The position numbers were made by a program, and so were the translations under genes. From NCBI RefSeq assembly GCF_018372215.1, contig NZ_JAHAJN010000001.1, positions 223,113 through 287,112 of the forward strand: a DNA stretch of 64,000 bases, written 5' to 3'. The stretch is from Negativicoccus succinicivorans. Lineage in GTDB: Bacteria > Bacillota > Negativicutes > Veillonellales > Negativicoccaceae. The notes under the pieces are model-generated. The model saw nothing but the letters and a program-made list of their open reading frames with translations. It did not search any database and was not told the origin of the DNA. This document shows positions 16,192 through 25,454 of the stretch, one piece after another. Each line of letters starts with the position of its first letter. Within the stretch, counting starts at the first letter, position 1.

Positions 16192-18107
16192 CAGGAACGC
16201 CGAAACAATTTTGCCAAATCGGCGGCGGTAAATCGAACCATAACCGGTCGGCCGTGCGGGCAAACAAATGGGCGTTTCGTCGCGAGCAAATCACGAATTA
16301 ATTCCCGCATCTGACGAATATTCAATGCATGCCCCGCTTTGATCGCTCCGCGGCAGGAAGCATATGCCAATACGCGATGGCGTAACTGTTCGGCTGTCGG
16401 CGGCGTATCCGCCTGCAGCGCCAAACTGATTTCACTCAGCATGCGTTCCTGTTCGGTACCGACGGCATCGGCAGGAGCTGCTACTAAGCGCAACAATTGC
16501 GGTCCGGCCTGCTCAAATTGAAATCCCAGTGCGTGCAACTGCTCCTCATGAGTGAGCAATGCTTGAACATCTTCGGCATCGAGTTGCAAGAGTTGCGGCA
16601 CCAGTAAGGTTTGCGCAGGAATCCCTTCAGTCGCCTGTGCCAAACGATCGTAGCGTACTCTTTCATGCGCCGCATGCTGGTCAATGATGTAGAGTTCTTC
16701 GCCTTTTTGGCAAACGATAAAACAGTTCGCGATCTGCCCCAGTGGGACAAGTGCAGCCTCTGCATCTTCCTGCGGTGTAAATAAAATGCGTTCTTCTTCG
16801 TCGGAGGTATCATCTTGCTGTACTTTCGCCATGTATTCGCTGAACGTATTTTCTTCCGCGACGCTCCAACGCGGCGGTGCGTAAGACGTTGCCGTCTGTG
16901 TTGAAGCGGCCGGAGCGCCTGATGAGCTCGGTTTCGTAACGGCATTCGGCAGACGTACCGTCGGCTCCAACACCCCTTGCCGGAGCTCAAAATCCGTTTT
17001 CTTATCCGCTAGCGTAAATTCATTTTGTGCCGGTGCGGATTCGCCTTGCAGTGCAGCGGTATGGCGTTGCATACCAAGCGGTGCCTGTGTCACTTCTGTT
17101 GCCACTGTGGCCGCATCATCAACACTCGTCAACGCATTTAAAACCGCATGATATACCGCACGGAATACCGCCTGCTCATCACTGAATTTGACTTCCCGCT
17201 TTTGCGGATGAATATTTACGTCGACATCCGCGGGAGAAATCAGCACGCGAATCACGGCCGGCGGGTAGCCGCGTTTCGGCAACAATGAATGATACGCATT
17301 GTCGAGTGCCCGACTCAAAGCGGGGCTTTCCACGATGCGACCATTGACAATCCACGTTTGCCATTGGCGACTGCTCTTCAGTACAGCCGGTTTAGCGATA
17401 TAACCGGTCACGCTGTCGGTCTCGGTTTGATACTCCACCGGCAACATGGCATTCGCAAGATCCGTTCCGAATAAGGATGCAAATGTATCTAACATATCTC
17501 CGTTGCCGGGCGTATCAATCACGGTACGACCGTTATTGATCAAGCGAATCGCGATTTGCGGATGCGCTAAGGCCAATTTGCCTACCAATGTATTAATCCG
17601 ACTGCTTTCCGTACGTTCCGTTTTCAAAAACTTTTGTCGCGCGGGCGTATTGTAAAATAAATCTCGCACTTCAAGTGTCGTGCCTACCGGCGCTCCGATC
17701 GTTTGCGAGGAAATTAACTCGCCGCCTTCGATGCGAATTTCCTGTCCGATTTCCGCCTCTTGCGTACGCGTGACCAACGTCACCTTGGCGACGGACGCGA
17801 TACTTGCCAAGGCTTCACCGCGAAACCCCATCGAGCTGATCGCGAAGATATCGGCCGCTTTTTGAATTTTACTCGTCGCGTGGCGTACAAATGCAAGGGC
17901 TGCATCTTCCGCCGTCATACCGTTGCCGTCATCCGTCACACGCAGGTAGCGAGCGCCACCTTCCGCAATTTCGATTTCAATATGTGCAGCATTCGCATCC
18001 AAGGCGTTTTCAATCAATTCTTTGGCTACCGAAGCCGGTCGCTCAACGACTTCCCCGGCGGCAATTTGATTTACGGTAACGGCATCGAGAATATGTATTT
18101 GCGCCAT
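16191..18107 (-). CDS. mutL: DNA mismatch repair protein MutL, endonuclease type
   Basis: Mismatch repair ATPase and probable nicking endonuclease. The protein has 638 residues. The N-terminal GHKL ATPase has ENALDANA (33-40), DDGNGM and GFRGEAL. A variable linker covers about 330-430. The C-terminal domain has the endonuclease motif from D476 (DQHAAHERVRYD), ASCRGAIKAGH, and CPHGRP near the end. The standard motif is DQHAx2Ex4E; here the last position is Asp487 instead of Glu, a conservative change. Two bases separate mutS and mutL. Confidence 0.97.
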   Translation of the reverse strand: MAQIHILDAVTVNQIAAGEVVERPASVAKELIENALDANAAHIEIEIAEGGARYLRVTDDGNGMTAEDAALAFVRHATSKIQKAADIFAISSMGFRGEALASIASVAKVTLVTRTQEAEIGQEIRIEGGELISSQTIGAPVGTTLEVRDLFYNTPARQKFLKTERTESSRINTLVGKLALAHPQIAIRLINNGRTVIDTPGNGDMLDTFASLFGTDLANAMLPVEYQTETDSVTGYIAKPAVLKSSRQWQTWIVNGRIVESPALSRALDNAYHSLLPKRGYPPAVIRVLISPADVDVNIHPQKREVKFSDEQAVFRAVYHAVLNALTSVDDAATVATEVTQAPLGMQRHTAALQGESAPAQNEFTLADKKTDFELRQGVLEPTVRLPNAVTKPSSSGAPAASTQTATSYAPPRWSVAEENTFSEYMAKVQQDDTSDEEERILFTPQEDAEAALVPLGQIANCFIVCQKGEELYIIDQHAAHERVRYDRLAQATEGIPAQTLLVPQLLQLDAEDVQALLTHEEQLHALGFQFEQAGPQLLRLVAAPADAVGTEQERMLSEISLALQADTPPTAEQLRHRVLAYASCRGAIKAGHALNIRQMRELIRDLLATKRPFVCPHGRPVMVRFTAADLAKLFRRS

Positions 18108-18108
18108 A

Positions 18109-20682
18109 TTACAATCCCTTTCTCGCTTTGGCTTCCTTATTTAATCGGAATAACGTTTCCATTGCTTCCATCGGCGTCATGCTGAAAACATCTAAACCTG
18201 CCAATTCATCCCAAATGCCGTCGGCGAAAATGTCCATTGCCGGAACTCGCTCCGCTTCCACAGGGGCAGCGGAAGCCGTGTTTTCAAGTTCCGCCAGCAG
18301 CGTCTGTGCCCTTTGCAACACACTCGTCGGTAAGCCCGCCAGTTTGGCGACATGAATACCGTAACTTTTATCGGCTTTCCCGGGAATAATGCGTCGCAGA
18401 AACTGCACGTCTCCGCGACGCTCTTTGACGGAAACCGTAAAGTTTTGAATGTGCGGATAAACATCCGCAACTTCCGTTAACTCATGATAGTGCGTTGCAA
18501 ATAACGTAAACGCGCCGATTTTTTCCGCAATAAATTCAACAGTCGCGCGCGCGATACTTAAGCCGTCATAGGTGCTCGTACCTCGACCGACTTCATCGAG
18601 CAAAATGAGGGAATTGGCATCCGCCGCCTGTAAAATATCGGCGACTTCATTCATCTCCACCATAAATGTACTTTGACCGCTGGAAATATCATCTGTCGCA
18701 CCGATGCGCGTAAAAATGCGGCTGACCGGACAAATATCTGCAGTGCGCACCGGGATGAACGAACCGATCTGCGCCATCAGCAACAGCAATGCGACTTGTC
18801 GCATATACGTCGATTTACCGGCCATATTCGGTCCGGTGATCAGCATGGTTTCACAGTCCTCATGACGTAAAACAGTGTCATTCGGAACAAATGTATCTTT
18901 TTGCGCGGCGGCCAACATCGGATGCATACCGTCGCGGATTTCAATCCGATTCTGACGATTTAATGCCGGCTGTACCCAACGATATTTATGCGCGGCCACG
19001 GCAAGTGCCAGCAGCGCATCGATAAGGGCAAGAGTACGAGCCGTTTTTTGCAGGTCCGCAAGCGCCGGTCGCAGATCCGCTAGCACCTGCGTAAACAGCT
19101 GTGCTTCCAGCTTGTCCATTTCCGCTTGTGCCGACAGTACTTTGACTTCAAACTCTTTCAGTTCCGGCGTAATATAGCGTTCGGCGTTCGCCAACGTCTG
19201 CTTCCGTACAAAATACTCCGGTACCCGTTCCGCTTGGGAACGAGGCACTTCGAAATAATAACCGAACACATTGTTGAAGCCGATTTTTAACTTAAGTTCC
19301 GATTTAGCTTTTTCCGCCGCTTCCAAATTGGCGATCCAGCTGCGACTGTCATGGACCAACGAACGTAATTCGTCCAGCCGCGGCGAAAAACCGTCTTTGA
19401 TATAATCACCGTTACGTTGCAAACCCGCGTCAGGCGCGATAGCCTCCGTCAGCAGTGTATACACATCCGTGTGCATCGCCACATCGCGGTTCAACGTTTG
19501 CAGCATAGGTGCATTGAATTCTTGCAAAAGCTCCTTTAACGGCACCAGTTCCGCTAACGAATCCCGTACCGCCAGAAGATCTTTCGGCGTCGCCGTTCCG
19601 ATCTCCACCTTAGTGACGATCCGCTCAAAATCATAAATACGCCCCAGTATATTTCCTAATGTATCCGCTTGGCGCGCGTTTTTAAGAAAATCCGCCACCG
19701 CTTCCTGCCGCGCCAGAATTTCCGTATCCGAGAGTAGCGGCGCTTCCAACCAGCGCTGTAACAGGCGAGCGCCCATGGCCGTTTGCGTCTGCTTTAAAAG
19801 CGCATAGAGGGTACCGCGAATGCTTCCGTCCTGCATATTCTGTAAGACTTCCAAATGACGTAACGTCCGATGATCAAGCGTCATTTGCGCTTCTTCACGC
19901 AACGGCAACAGTAATGTAACCTGTTTAGCCGATTGCTGCAACGTTTTTGCCAAATAGTAAAACAACTGCGCCAATGCTTCGCGAACCGCTGACTCTGCCG
20001 GCAATTCCGCAAGCGCCAAACCGCCGAAGTCGGTTGCCCCGGTCAGTTTCGGTAGCGGCATTTCCAGTTCTTCCGCGGTCAAAATCAGCATTGCCCCAAG
20101 ACGCGACTTAGCATAATTTTCGATACTTAAATTACATTCGTCCGACGCTTCGATAATCAGTTCAGTCGGCGCATAAATACTCAATGCGTCGAACAGTTCA
20201 TGCTTTTCGTTATCCGTAAATAATCCCCAACGGCATTCTCCGGTCGAAACTTCAGCAAGCACCAACACGATTTGTGCTTCTTTTTGATACAAGTACGCCA
20301 AATAATTGCGGGTACCGTTCGCCAGTGAGCTGTCCAAAAGAACCGTCCCCGGCGTGATAACTTTGGTAACGCCGCGCTCGACAAGGCCCTTGGTTTCACT
20401 CGGATCCTGCAGCTGATCACAGATAGCTACGCGATAACCTTTTTGCACCAGACGATAAATATAGCTCTCCGCCGAATGAAACGGTACACCGCACATCGGT
20501 GCACGCTCTTTATTCCCCGCCGCCCGTCCCGTCAAGGTTAATTCCAGCTCACGGGAAGCCAGCAAGGCATCATCAAAGAACATTTCATAAAAATCGCCCA
20601 AACGGAAAAACAGAATTTCATCCGGATGCTCTTTTTTGATTGCTTGATACTGCGCCATCATCGGCGTCAGTTTGGCCGCCAT
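18109..20682 (-). CDS. mutS: DNA mismatch repair protein MutS
   Basis: Recognises mismatches and small loops and recruits MutL. The protein is 857 residues from ATG 20682, which has AGAAAGGAA upstream and lies one base past the miaB stop. The mismatch-binding FYE is at residues 31-33 (GDFYEMF). Connector, lever and clamp domains follow. The ABC ATPase has GPNMAGKST at about 617, SQ..FMVEMNE, and DEVGRGTSTYDG. The C-terminal region is short, with no clear beta-clamp tail. Confidence 0.98.
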   Translation of the reverse strand: MAAKLTPMMAQYQAIKKEHPDEILFFRLGDFYEMFFDDALLASRELELTLTGRAAGNKERAPMCGVPFHSAESYIYRLVQKGYRVAICDQLQDPSETKGLVERGVTKVITPGTVLLDSSLANGTRNYLAYLYQKEAQIVLVLAEVSTGECRWGLFTDNEKHELFDALSIYAPTELIIEASDECNLSIENYAKSRLGAMLILTAEELEMPLPKLTGATDFGGLALAELPAESAVREALAQLFYYLAKTLQQSAKQVTLLLPLREEAQMTLDHRTLRHLEVLQNMQDGSIRGTLYALLKQTQTAMGARLLQRWLEAPLLSDTEILARQEAVADFLKNARQADTLGNILGRIYDFERIVTKVEIGTATPKDLLAVRDSLAELVPLKELLQEFNAPMLQTLNRDVAMHTDVYTLLTEAIAPDAGLQRNGDYIKDGFSPRLDELRSLVHDSRSWIANLEAAEKAKSELKLKIGFNNVFGYYFEVPRSQAERVPEYFVRKQTLANAERYITPELKEFEVKVLSAQAEMDKLEAQLFTQVLADLRPALADLQKTARTLALIDALLALAVAAHKYRWVQPALNRQNRIEIRDGMHPMLAAAQKDTFVPNDTVLRHEDCETMLITGPNMAGKSTYMRQVALLLLMAQIGSFIPVRTADICPVSRIFTRIGATDDISSGQSTFMVEMNEVADILQAADANSLILLDEVGRGTSTYDGLSIARATVEFIAEKIGAFTLFATHYHELTEVADVYPHIQNFTVSVKERRGDVQFLRRIIPGKADKSYGIHVAKLAGLPTSVLQRAQTLLAELENTASAAPVEAERVPAMDIFADGIWDELAGLDVFSMTPMEAMETLFRLNKEAKARKGL

Positions 20683-20683
20683 G

Positions 20684-22015
20684 TCAGTTCCTTTCTGCCA
20701 ATTCGCCACGCAAAAGCCACGTCTGCGCGTGGTCTACTTTCACTTGTGTTGTCTCACCGATCATAGTCGTTGCGCGCGGTGCAAAAATAATCATTTTGTT
20801 ACCGCTCGTACGACCGAACCACATCTTCGGATTATTTTTAGTCGGCCCTTCCACGATTACTTCATATGTTTTACCGACCATCGTTTCGTTGCGCTCTAAG
20901 CTGATCTCGTTTTGGATACTCATGAGTTCCTGTAAGCGCCGTTTCATGACATCTTTTGGAACCTGTCCCGCCATTTTGGCAGCGGGTGTTCCCGAGCGCG
21001 GCGAGTATAGAAAGGTGTACGCCAAGTCATAACGGATCTTTTTCAGCAGCTCCAGCGTTTCCCGATGCATTTCTTCCGTCTCGCCGGGAAACCCTACGAT
21101 CAGATCGGTCGTCAGTACCACATCGGGCATTACTTTGCGGATATAATCCACCAATTTGCAATAATGCTCTACCGTATAACCGCGGTTCATCCCTTTCAAT
21201 ACAGCATCCGAACCGGATTGTACCGGCAAGTGCATTTGGGTGACCACGTGCCGACTCTGCGCAATCGTATCGATCATCTCCCTCGTCATGTCACGAGGAT
21301 GCGATGTCATATACCGGACGCGTTCAATGCCATCGATTTTATCCACTTCGCGAAGCAAATCCGAAAAATCCGTACCGTCTTTAAAATCAAGACCATAGGC
21401 ATTCACATTTTGTCCCAAGAGCGTGATTTCTTTATAGCCTGCAGTGGCAAGTTCCCGTACTTCTTTGACAACGGACTCGATCGGACGACTCCATTCGCGA
21501 CCGCGTACATACGGCACGATGCAATAGGTGCAAAACTTGTTACATCCCTGCATGATCGGCACCCAGGCAAAAACATTGCTTTTACGAACGGCATGCAGAT
21601 CCGTAAAATCTGTAATATCAGCGCCGCGCATTTGCGTTTTGAGCGTATGCGAGGCGACCGCTTTACCGCTTTGCAATAATTCTTTTAAATGGTGAATATT
21701 GTACGGCCCGAAGACGAAATCAATATGCGGAGCACGTTCAAATAACGCTTCCTTATTTTTCTGCGCCATACAGCCGGTAATGCCGATGACAAGATTCGGA
21801 TTCTTGGCTTTAAGATGTTTCAATTCGCCAATTTTCCCGTAAACCTTATTTTCTGCGCTTTCTCGCACGCAGCAGGTATTGATGACGATGACGTCTGCCT
21901 CCTGCATGTTGTCTGTAGGTTGGTATTGCAATTCTTCCAGTTGTCCCGACAAGCGTTCTGAATCACTTTCGTTCATTTGACAACCGTAAGTAATAATATG
22001 GTACGTTCCTTTCAA
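20684..22015 (-). CDS. miaB: tRNA-2-methylthio-N6-dimethylallyladenosine synthase
   Basis: Radical SAM enzyme that adds methylthio to i6A37 in tRNA. The protein has 443 residues. The UPF0004 domain has YGCQMNESDSE and NTCCVRE. The radical SAM cluster CNKFCTYC is at about 154-161, and a TRAM domain lies at the C-terminus. The start is TTG 22015 with GAAGGAG seven bases upstream. Order here is P-loop/Asp23 gene, miaB, mutS, mutL, methyltransferase, miaA. Confidence 0.97.
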   Translation of the reverse strand: MKGTYHIITYGCQMNESDSERLSGQLEELQYQPTDNMQEADVIVINTCCVRESAENKVYGKIGELKHLKAKNPNLVIGITGCMAQKNKEALFERAPHIDFVFGPYNIHHLKELLQSGKAVASHTLKTQMRGADITDFTDLHAVRKSNVFAWVPIMQGCNKFCTYCIVPYVRGREWSRPIESVVKEVRELATAGYKEITLLGQNVNAYGLDFKDGTDFSDLLREVDKIDGIERVRYMTSHPRDMTREMIDTIAQSRHVVTQMHLPVQSGSDAVLKGMNRGYTVEHYCKLVDYIRKVMPDVVLTTDLIVGFPGETEEMHRETLELLKKIRYDLAYTFLYSPRSGTPAAKMAGQVPKDVMKRRLQELMSIQNEISLERNETMVGKTYEVIVEGPTKNNPKMWFGRTSGNKMIIFAPRATTMIGETTQVKVDHAQTWLLRGELAERN

Positions 22016-22044
22016 TGTGTTCTCCTTCTCAAAACACGGGATGT

Positions 22045-22881
22045 TTACCGGCGCTGCACATTAACCATATCGCGAATCGATATTTTCAACATCTGCACCG
22101 ACATTCCCGTCGTATACTCAATTTCATGACGAATGGCCTTCTGCAAACGCTGAATCAATCGTTTCGGATCATGATTAAAGGCCATGACCAGCGAAAACTC
22201 CAATCCTAAACCGTTTGTATTTTCCTGCATTTTCGTAATTTTAACATCATGCGCCGAAATGGCACCGCGCGTCACTTCTACCGCACGGTTCAACAAAGCG
22301 ATGATTACCGCGTCACTGAATACGAGTTTGCCGTAATAACTGAAAATCGGTCGAACCACCGACTTTTCATCCGGCCCCTGGGCTTTTTTGTTTTTATCGC
22401 GCCGAAAAAAAGACTTCAACGGATCGATTAAGTACCCGCGAAAATGAGGGCGCAATTCCATTGTGGGCAAGGGAATAATATGTTTTCCTTCTTTTAAACG
22501 GGATTCGTTGGCGCGCGCAATCTCCTCACGGGTCGCTACCTGTTCAATATGAATGTAACGGCTCGGCTTAGGCAGACCAAGCGCCAGTGTAATTTTATCC
22601 ACCATGCGTTCCGAAGTTCCTAAAATCAGAAGCTTCTTCGGATTGATCTTTGCCAACGCATTTTGCACCGAGGCGACCTGCACGGGATCTTGGAAAATAG
22701 CACGACGAACCGCCTTCAAACGACTCTCTTCTTTTTTAGCGGAAAATCCGGCGGCCAATCGATTTTGATAAATTAAAATACCGTCATCAATGATGCAGTC
22801 AATACCGCTTTCATGTGCGACCACTGATGCCCGATAGCTTTTCCCTGTGCCGCTCGGACCCACAAATGCGATTACTTTCAT
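22045..22881 (-). CDS. P-loop NTPase joined to an Asp23/Gls24-like domain
   Basis: The protein has 278 residues and I do not recognise a named gene. The N-terminus is a P-loop (FVGPSGTGKS, residues 6-15), followed by DDGILIYQNRLAAGFSAKKE and a further nucleotidase-like core (LLILGTSERMVDKI). The middle (about 165-180) is Lys/Arg-rich. The last 95 residues (VFSDAVIIALLNRAVEV through to IEYTTGMSVQMLKISIRDM) resemble the Asp23/Gls24 domain of envelope-stress and cell-shape proteins. The function is unknown. First gene of the miaB-mutSL operon, with its own extended -10 promoter. Confidence 0.72.
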   Translation of the reverse strand: MKVIAFVGPSGTGKSYRASVVAHESGIDCIIDDGILIYQNRLAAGFSAKKEESRLKAVRRAIFQDPVQVASVQNALAKINPKKLLILGTSERMVDKITLALGLPKPSRYIHIEQVATREEIARANESRLKEGKHIIPLPTMELRPHFRGYLIDPLKSFFRRDKNKKAQGPDEKSVVRPIFSYYGKLVFSDAVIIALLNRAVEVTRGAISAHDVKITKMQENTNGLGLEFSLVMAFNHDPKRLIQRLQKAIRHEIEYTTGMSVQMLKISIRDMVNVQRR

Positions 22882-22912
22882 CTCGCACCATTCCTTTTTG
22901 GATTGATATTTT

Positions 22913-22921
22913 ATTATACCA
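22913..22921 (-). promoter_or_regulatory. extended -10 promoter of the miaB-mutSL operon
   Basis: Minus strand ATGGTATAATAAAA: TATAAT at 22913-22918 with TG one base upstream. No convincing -35 box is visible. Confidence 0.65.
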
Positions 22922-22989
22922 TATACCCATTTAACTCTTTCTATATGGCCGATATGGATTAAGTGTCTGTGGGAAACTGTGCTGACAAT

Positions 22990-23021
22990 AAAAAAGCCTG
23001 CCGAGTTCGGCAGGCTTTTTT
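22990..23021 (-). terminator. terminator after pheT
   Basis: A 15-bp stem (core GCCTGCCGA/TCGGCAGGC) with a 2-base minimal loop, flanked by A6 and T6, directly follows the pheT stop. It could work on both strands. Confidence 0.93.
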
Positions 23022-23022
23022 A

Positions 23023-25443
23023 TTAACGTAAGCTGCAATTAAATGCTTTTAACCGTTGGACAATCCGTTGAATTCGTTCATCCACCTCGTGATCCTGCAA
23101 GGTGCGATCCGGCGCGCGGAAATGCAGCGCATAGGCCATGCTGACAAAACCGCTCGGCACCTGATCACCGCTGTAACGATCAAACAGTTCGACCGATTCA
23201 AGAATCGCTTCGCCCTGTCGTTGCATGACATCAACCAAAGTCGAATGCGTGACACCTTCCGGAACTAAAATGGCCAGATCCCGATCCAGCGTCGGATACT
23301 TCGGCAAGCTTTGGTATTCCGGTATTGTCGCAATGTACGGCAACAATGCTTCGATATCCACTGTGAATATATACATTGTCAGTTTCAAGCCGTACCCTTT
23401 TTGGGCAACGGGATGCAATTCACCGCAAGACAGCAAAACTTTGCCGTCACGCAGCGCGGCGGCCGCCTTCCCCGGATGGTAAATTGCGTCTTCCGCTACA
23501 TCCCAACGGTAATCGGTGACGCCCAGTCGGGAAAGAACCGTTTCCATCAAACCTTTGACATCATAAAAATCGTAGGCATGCTGTGCCTGCGGCCAACGTG
23601 CAACCCCTGTGCTACCGCAAAGAACCCCCGTGACAAACGGTTTTTCTTCCGGTAATTCGGCAAGCGGTAATTCTTTCGGCAAATACACGGATGCCGCTTC
23701 AAACAGCGCCAAGTTTTCATTTTTCACGGCAAGATTGCGCTTGACCGCCTGCAACAGACTCGGTACAAGTGTAGTCCGCATTTGCGGGAAATCATCGGTA
23801 ATCGGATTTAATACGGAAACCGCCTGATAGCGGCTGTCTGATTCTGCCAACCCCAATGCTTTCAAATCTTGCGGTGCCATGAAACTGAAGGTAACCGTCT
23901 CGGAAAGACCGGCTTGTACCAGGATATCACGAATAGTTTCGATCGCTGCGTGCTCATCGCTTTGACGACCACTGGTTTGGCGCCCGAGCGGTAATGTATT
24001 CGGAATTTTATCATAGCCGTAGAGACGCGCCACTTCTTCAACAATATCAGCCAGTTCCGCTACGTCACCGCGCCAGCTCGGAACAGTTAAGAACAGTGCT
24101 TCACCCTGTTCGGTGATGTCAAAATAAAGGCGTTTCAAGATATCGATAATTTCAGCCCGTTCCAACGTAATCCCGATTGCCCGGTTAATTTCCTCTACCG
24201 TAACGGTGAGTGTGCGCGTCGGTTGCGGTTCGGGATACACATCAAGATACCCCGGGGCCACTTCGCAGGCGCCCATTTCCTGCAGCAGCTGCGCGGCTCG
24301 ATCTAAAGCAAGTGTCGTAATATCGGGATCAATACCGCGTTCAAAACGTCCCGACGCTTCCGAACGCAGACCGTGTTTACGCGCGGTGCGACGAATGGTC
24401 GCGCCGTTGAATGTGGCGGCCTCCAACAATACGGTCGTTGTTTGGTCGGTCACTTCCGTGCGTTGTCCGCCCATAATACCGGCAAGTCCGACCGCACCGT
24501 CTCGGTCGGCAATGACCAACTGATCCTCTGCTAAGGTTCGTTCTTTATCGTCCAAGGTCACTAACAATTCGCCTTGCAATGCACGGCGACAAATTAATTC
24601 GTGTCCCGCAAGCGTATCATAGTCGTACGCATGCAACGGCTGCCCTTGCTCCAACATGACAAAATTCGTCACATCGACAACATTATTGATGCTGCGAATA
24701 TTCGCACTGCGCAGCGCATCCTGCAGCCATTCCGGCGAAGGCGCAATTTTCACATTGCGCAAAAGTCGCGTCGAAAAACGTTCGCAAAGATCGGTGGCGG
24801 CAAGCGTCACTTTTGCGTCTTCCGTAATCGCCGTACCGGACTCGTTCACTTGAATGGTCGGCAGGCTCAATTGACTGTTGAACAACGCCGCAAATTCACG
24901 AGCCAATCCCACCATGCTGAAACAATCCGCTCGATTCGGTGTAAGTTCAAACTCGAAAATCACATCATCGAGACCTAAAAACTCATGGATATCATGACCC
25001 ACCGGAATATCATTCGGCAAGATAAAAATACCGTCAGCGCGTGCGCCGGATAACAGGCTCAAATCGAAGCCCAATTCATTTGCCGAACACATCATGCCGA
25101 ACGAAGGTACACCGCGTAATTTCGATGTTTTAATGTGAATACCACCCGGTAAATATGAGTTCGGTTGCGCTACCGGTACAATTTGACCCGGACGCACATT
25201 CTTTGCCCCGGTGCAAATCTGCAACGTTTCCGTTCCTACATCCACTTGGCAGACAACGAGTTTGTCTGCATTGGGATGCGGATCAACTGAAAGAATTTTA
25301 CCCGTAACGACATTTTTAATATCTTTGCCGGGGACATGTACTTTTTCCACCGGAATACCTGCCATAGTCAGTGTTTCGGCGAGCTCTTCCGGATCTCCCT
25401 CAATCGTGACATAGTGGCGCAGCCAGGTTAACGATGCCAGCAT
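23023..25443 (-). CDS. pheT: phenylalanyl-tRNA synthetase beta subunit
   Basis: Beta subunit of the alpha2-beta2 enzyme that charges tRNA-Phe; it carries the editing and tRNA-binding domains. The protein has 806 residues. In order: the N-terminal EMAP-like tRNA-binding domain (about 39-150), B3/B4 editing (about 210-370), B5 (about 400-475), a catalytic-like core, and the C-terminal FDX-ACB anticodon-binding domain (about 713-805; YPTLDRDLAILVPEGV). AGGAGGG precedes ATG 25443. Eleven bases separate pheS and pheT. Confidence 0.98.
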   Translation of the reverse strand: MLASLTWLRHYVTIEGDPEELAETLTMAGIPVEKVHVPGKDIKNVVTGKILSVDPHPNADKLVVCQVDVGTETLQICTGAKNVRPGQIVPVAQPNSYLPGGIHIKTSKLRGVPSFGMMCSANELGFDLSLLSGARADGIFILPNDIPVGHDIHEFLGLDDVIFEFELTPNRADCFSMVGLAREFAALFNSQLSLPTIQVNESGTAITEDAKVTLAATDLCERFSTRLLRNVKIAPSPEWLQDALRSANIRSINNVVDVTNFVMLEQGQPLHAYDYDTLAGHELICRRALQGELLVTLDDKERTLAEDQLVIADRDGAVGLAGIMGGQRTEVTDQTTTVLLEAATFNGATIRRTARKHGLRSEASGRFERGIDPDITTLALDRAAQLLQEMGACEVAPGYLDVYPEPQPTRTLTVTVEEINRAIGITLERAEIIDILKRLYFDITEQGEALFLTVPSWRGDVAELADIVEEVARLYGYDKIPNTLPLGRQTSGRQSDEHAAIETIRDILVQAGLSETVTFSFMAPQDLKALGLAESDSRYQAVSVLNPITDDFPQMRTTLVPSLLQAVKRNLAVKNENLALFEAASVYLPKELPLAELPEEKPFVTGVLCGSTGVARWPQAQHAYDFYDVKGLMETVLSRLGVTDYRWDVAEDAIYHPGKAAAALRDGKVLLSCGELHPVAQKGYGLKLTMYIFTVDIEALLPYIATIPEYQSLPKYPTLDRDLAILVPEGVTHSTLVDVMQRQGEAILESVELFDRYSGDQVPSGFVSMAYALHFRAPDRTLQDHEVDERIQRIVQRLKAFNCSLR

Positions 25444-25454
25444 ATATTTCCCTC

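Noticed and set aside
21065..21679. Plus-strand open frame of 204 codons opposite miaB
   Set aside because: It mirrors the miaB radical SAM domain; no start signal and no recognisable domain.
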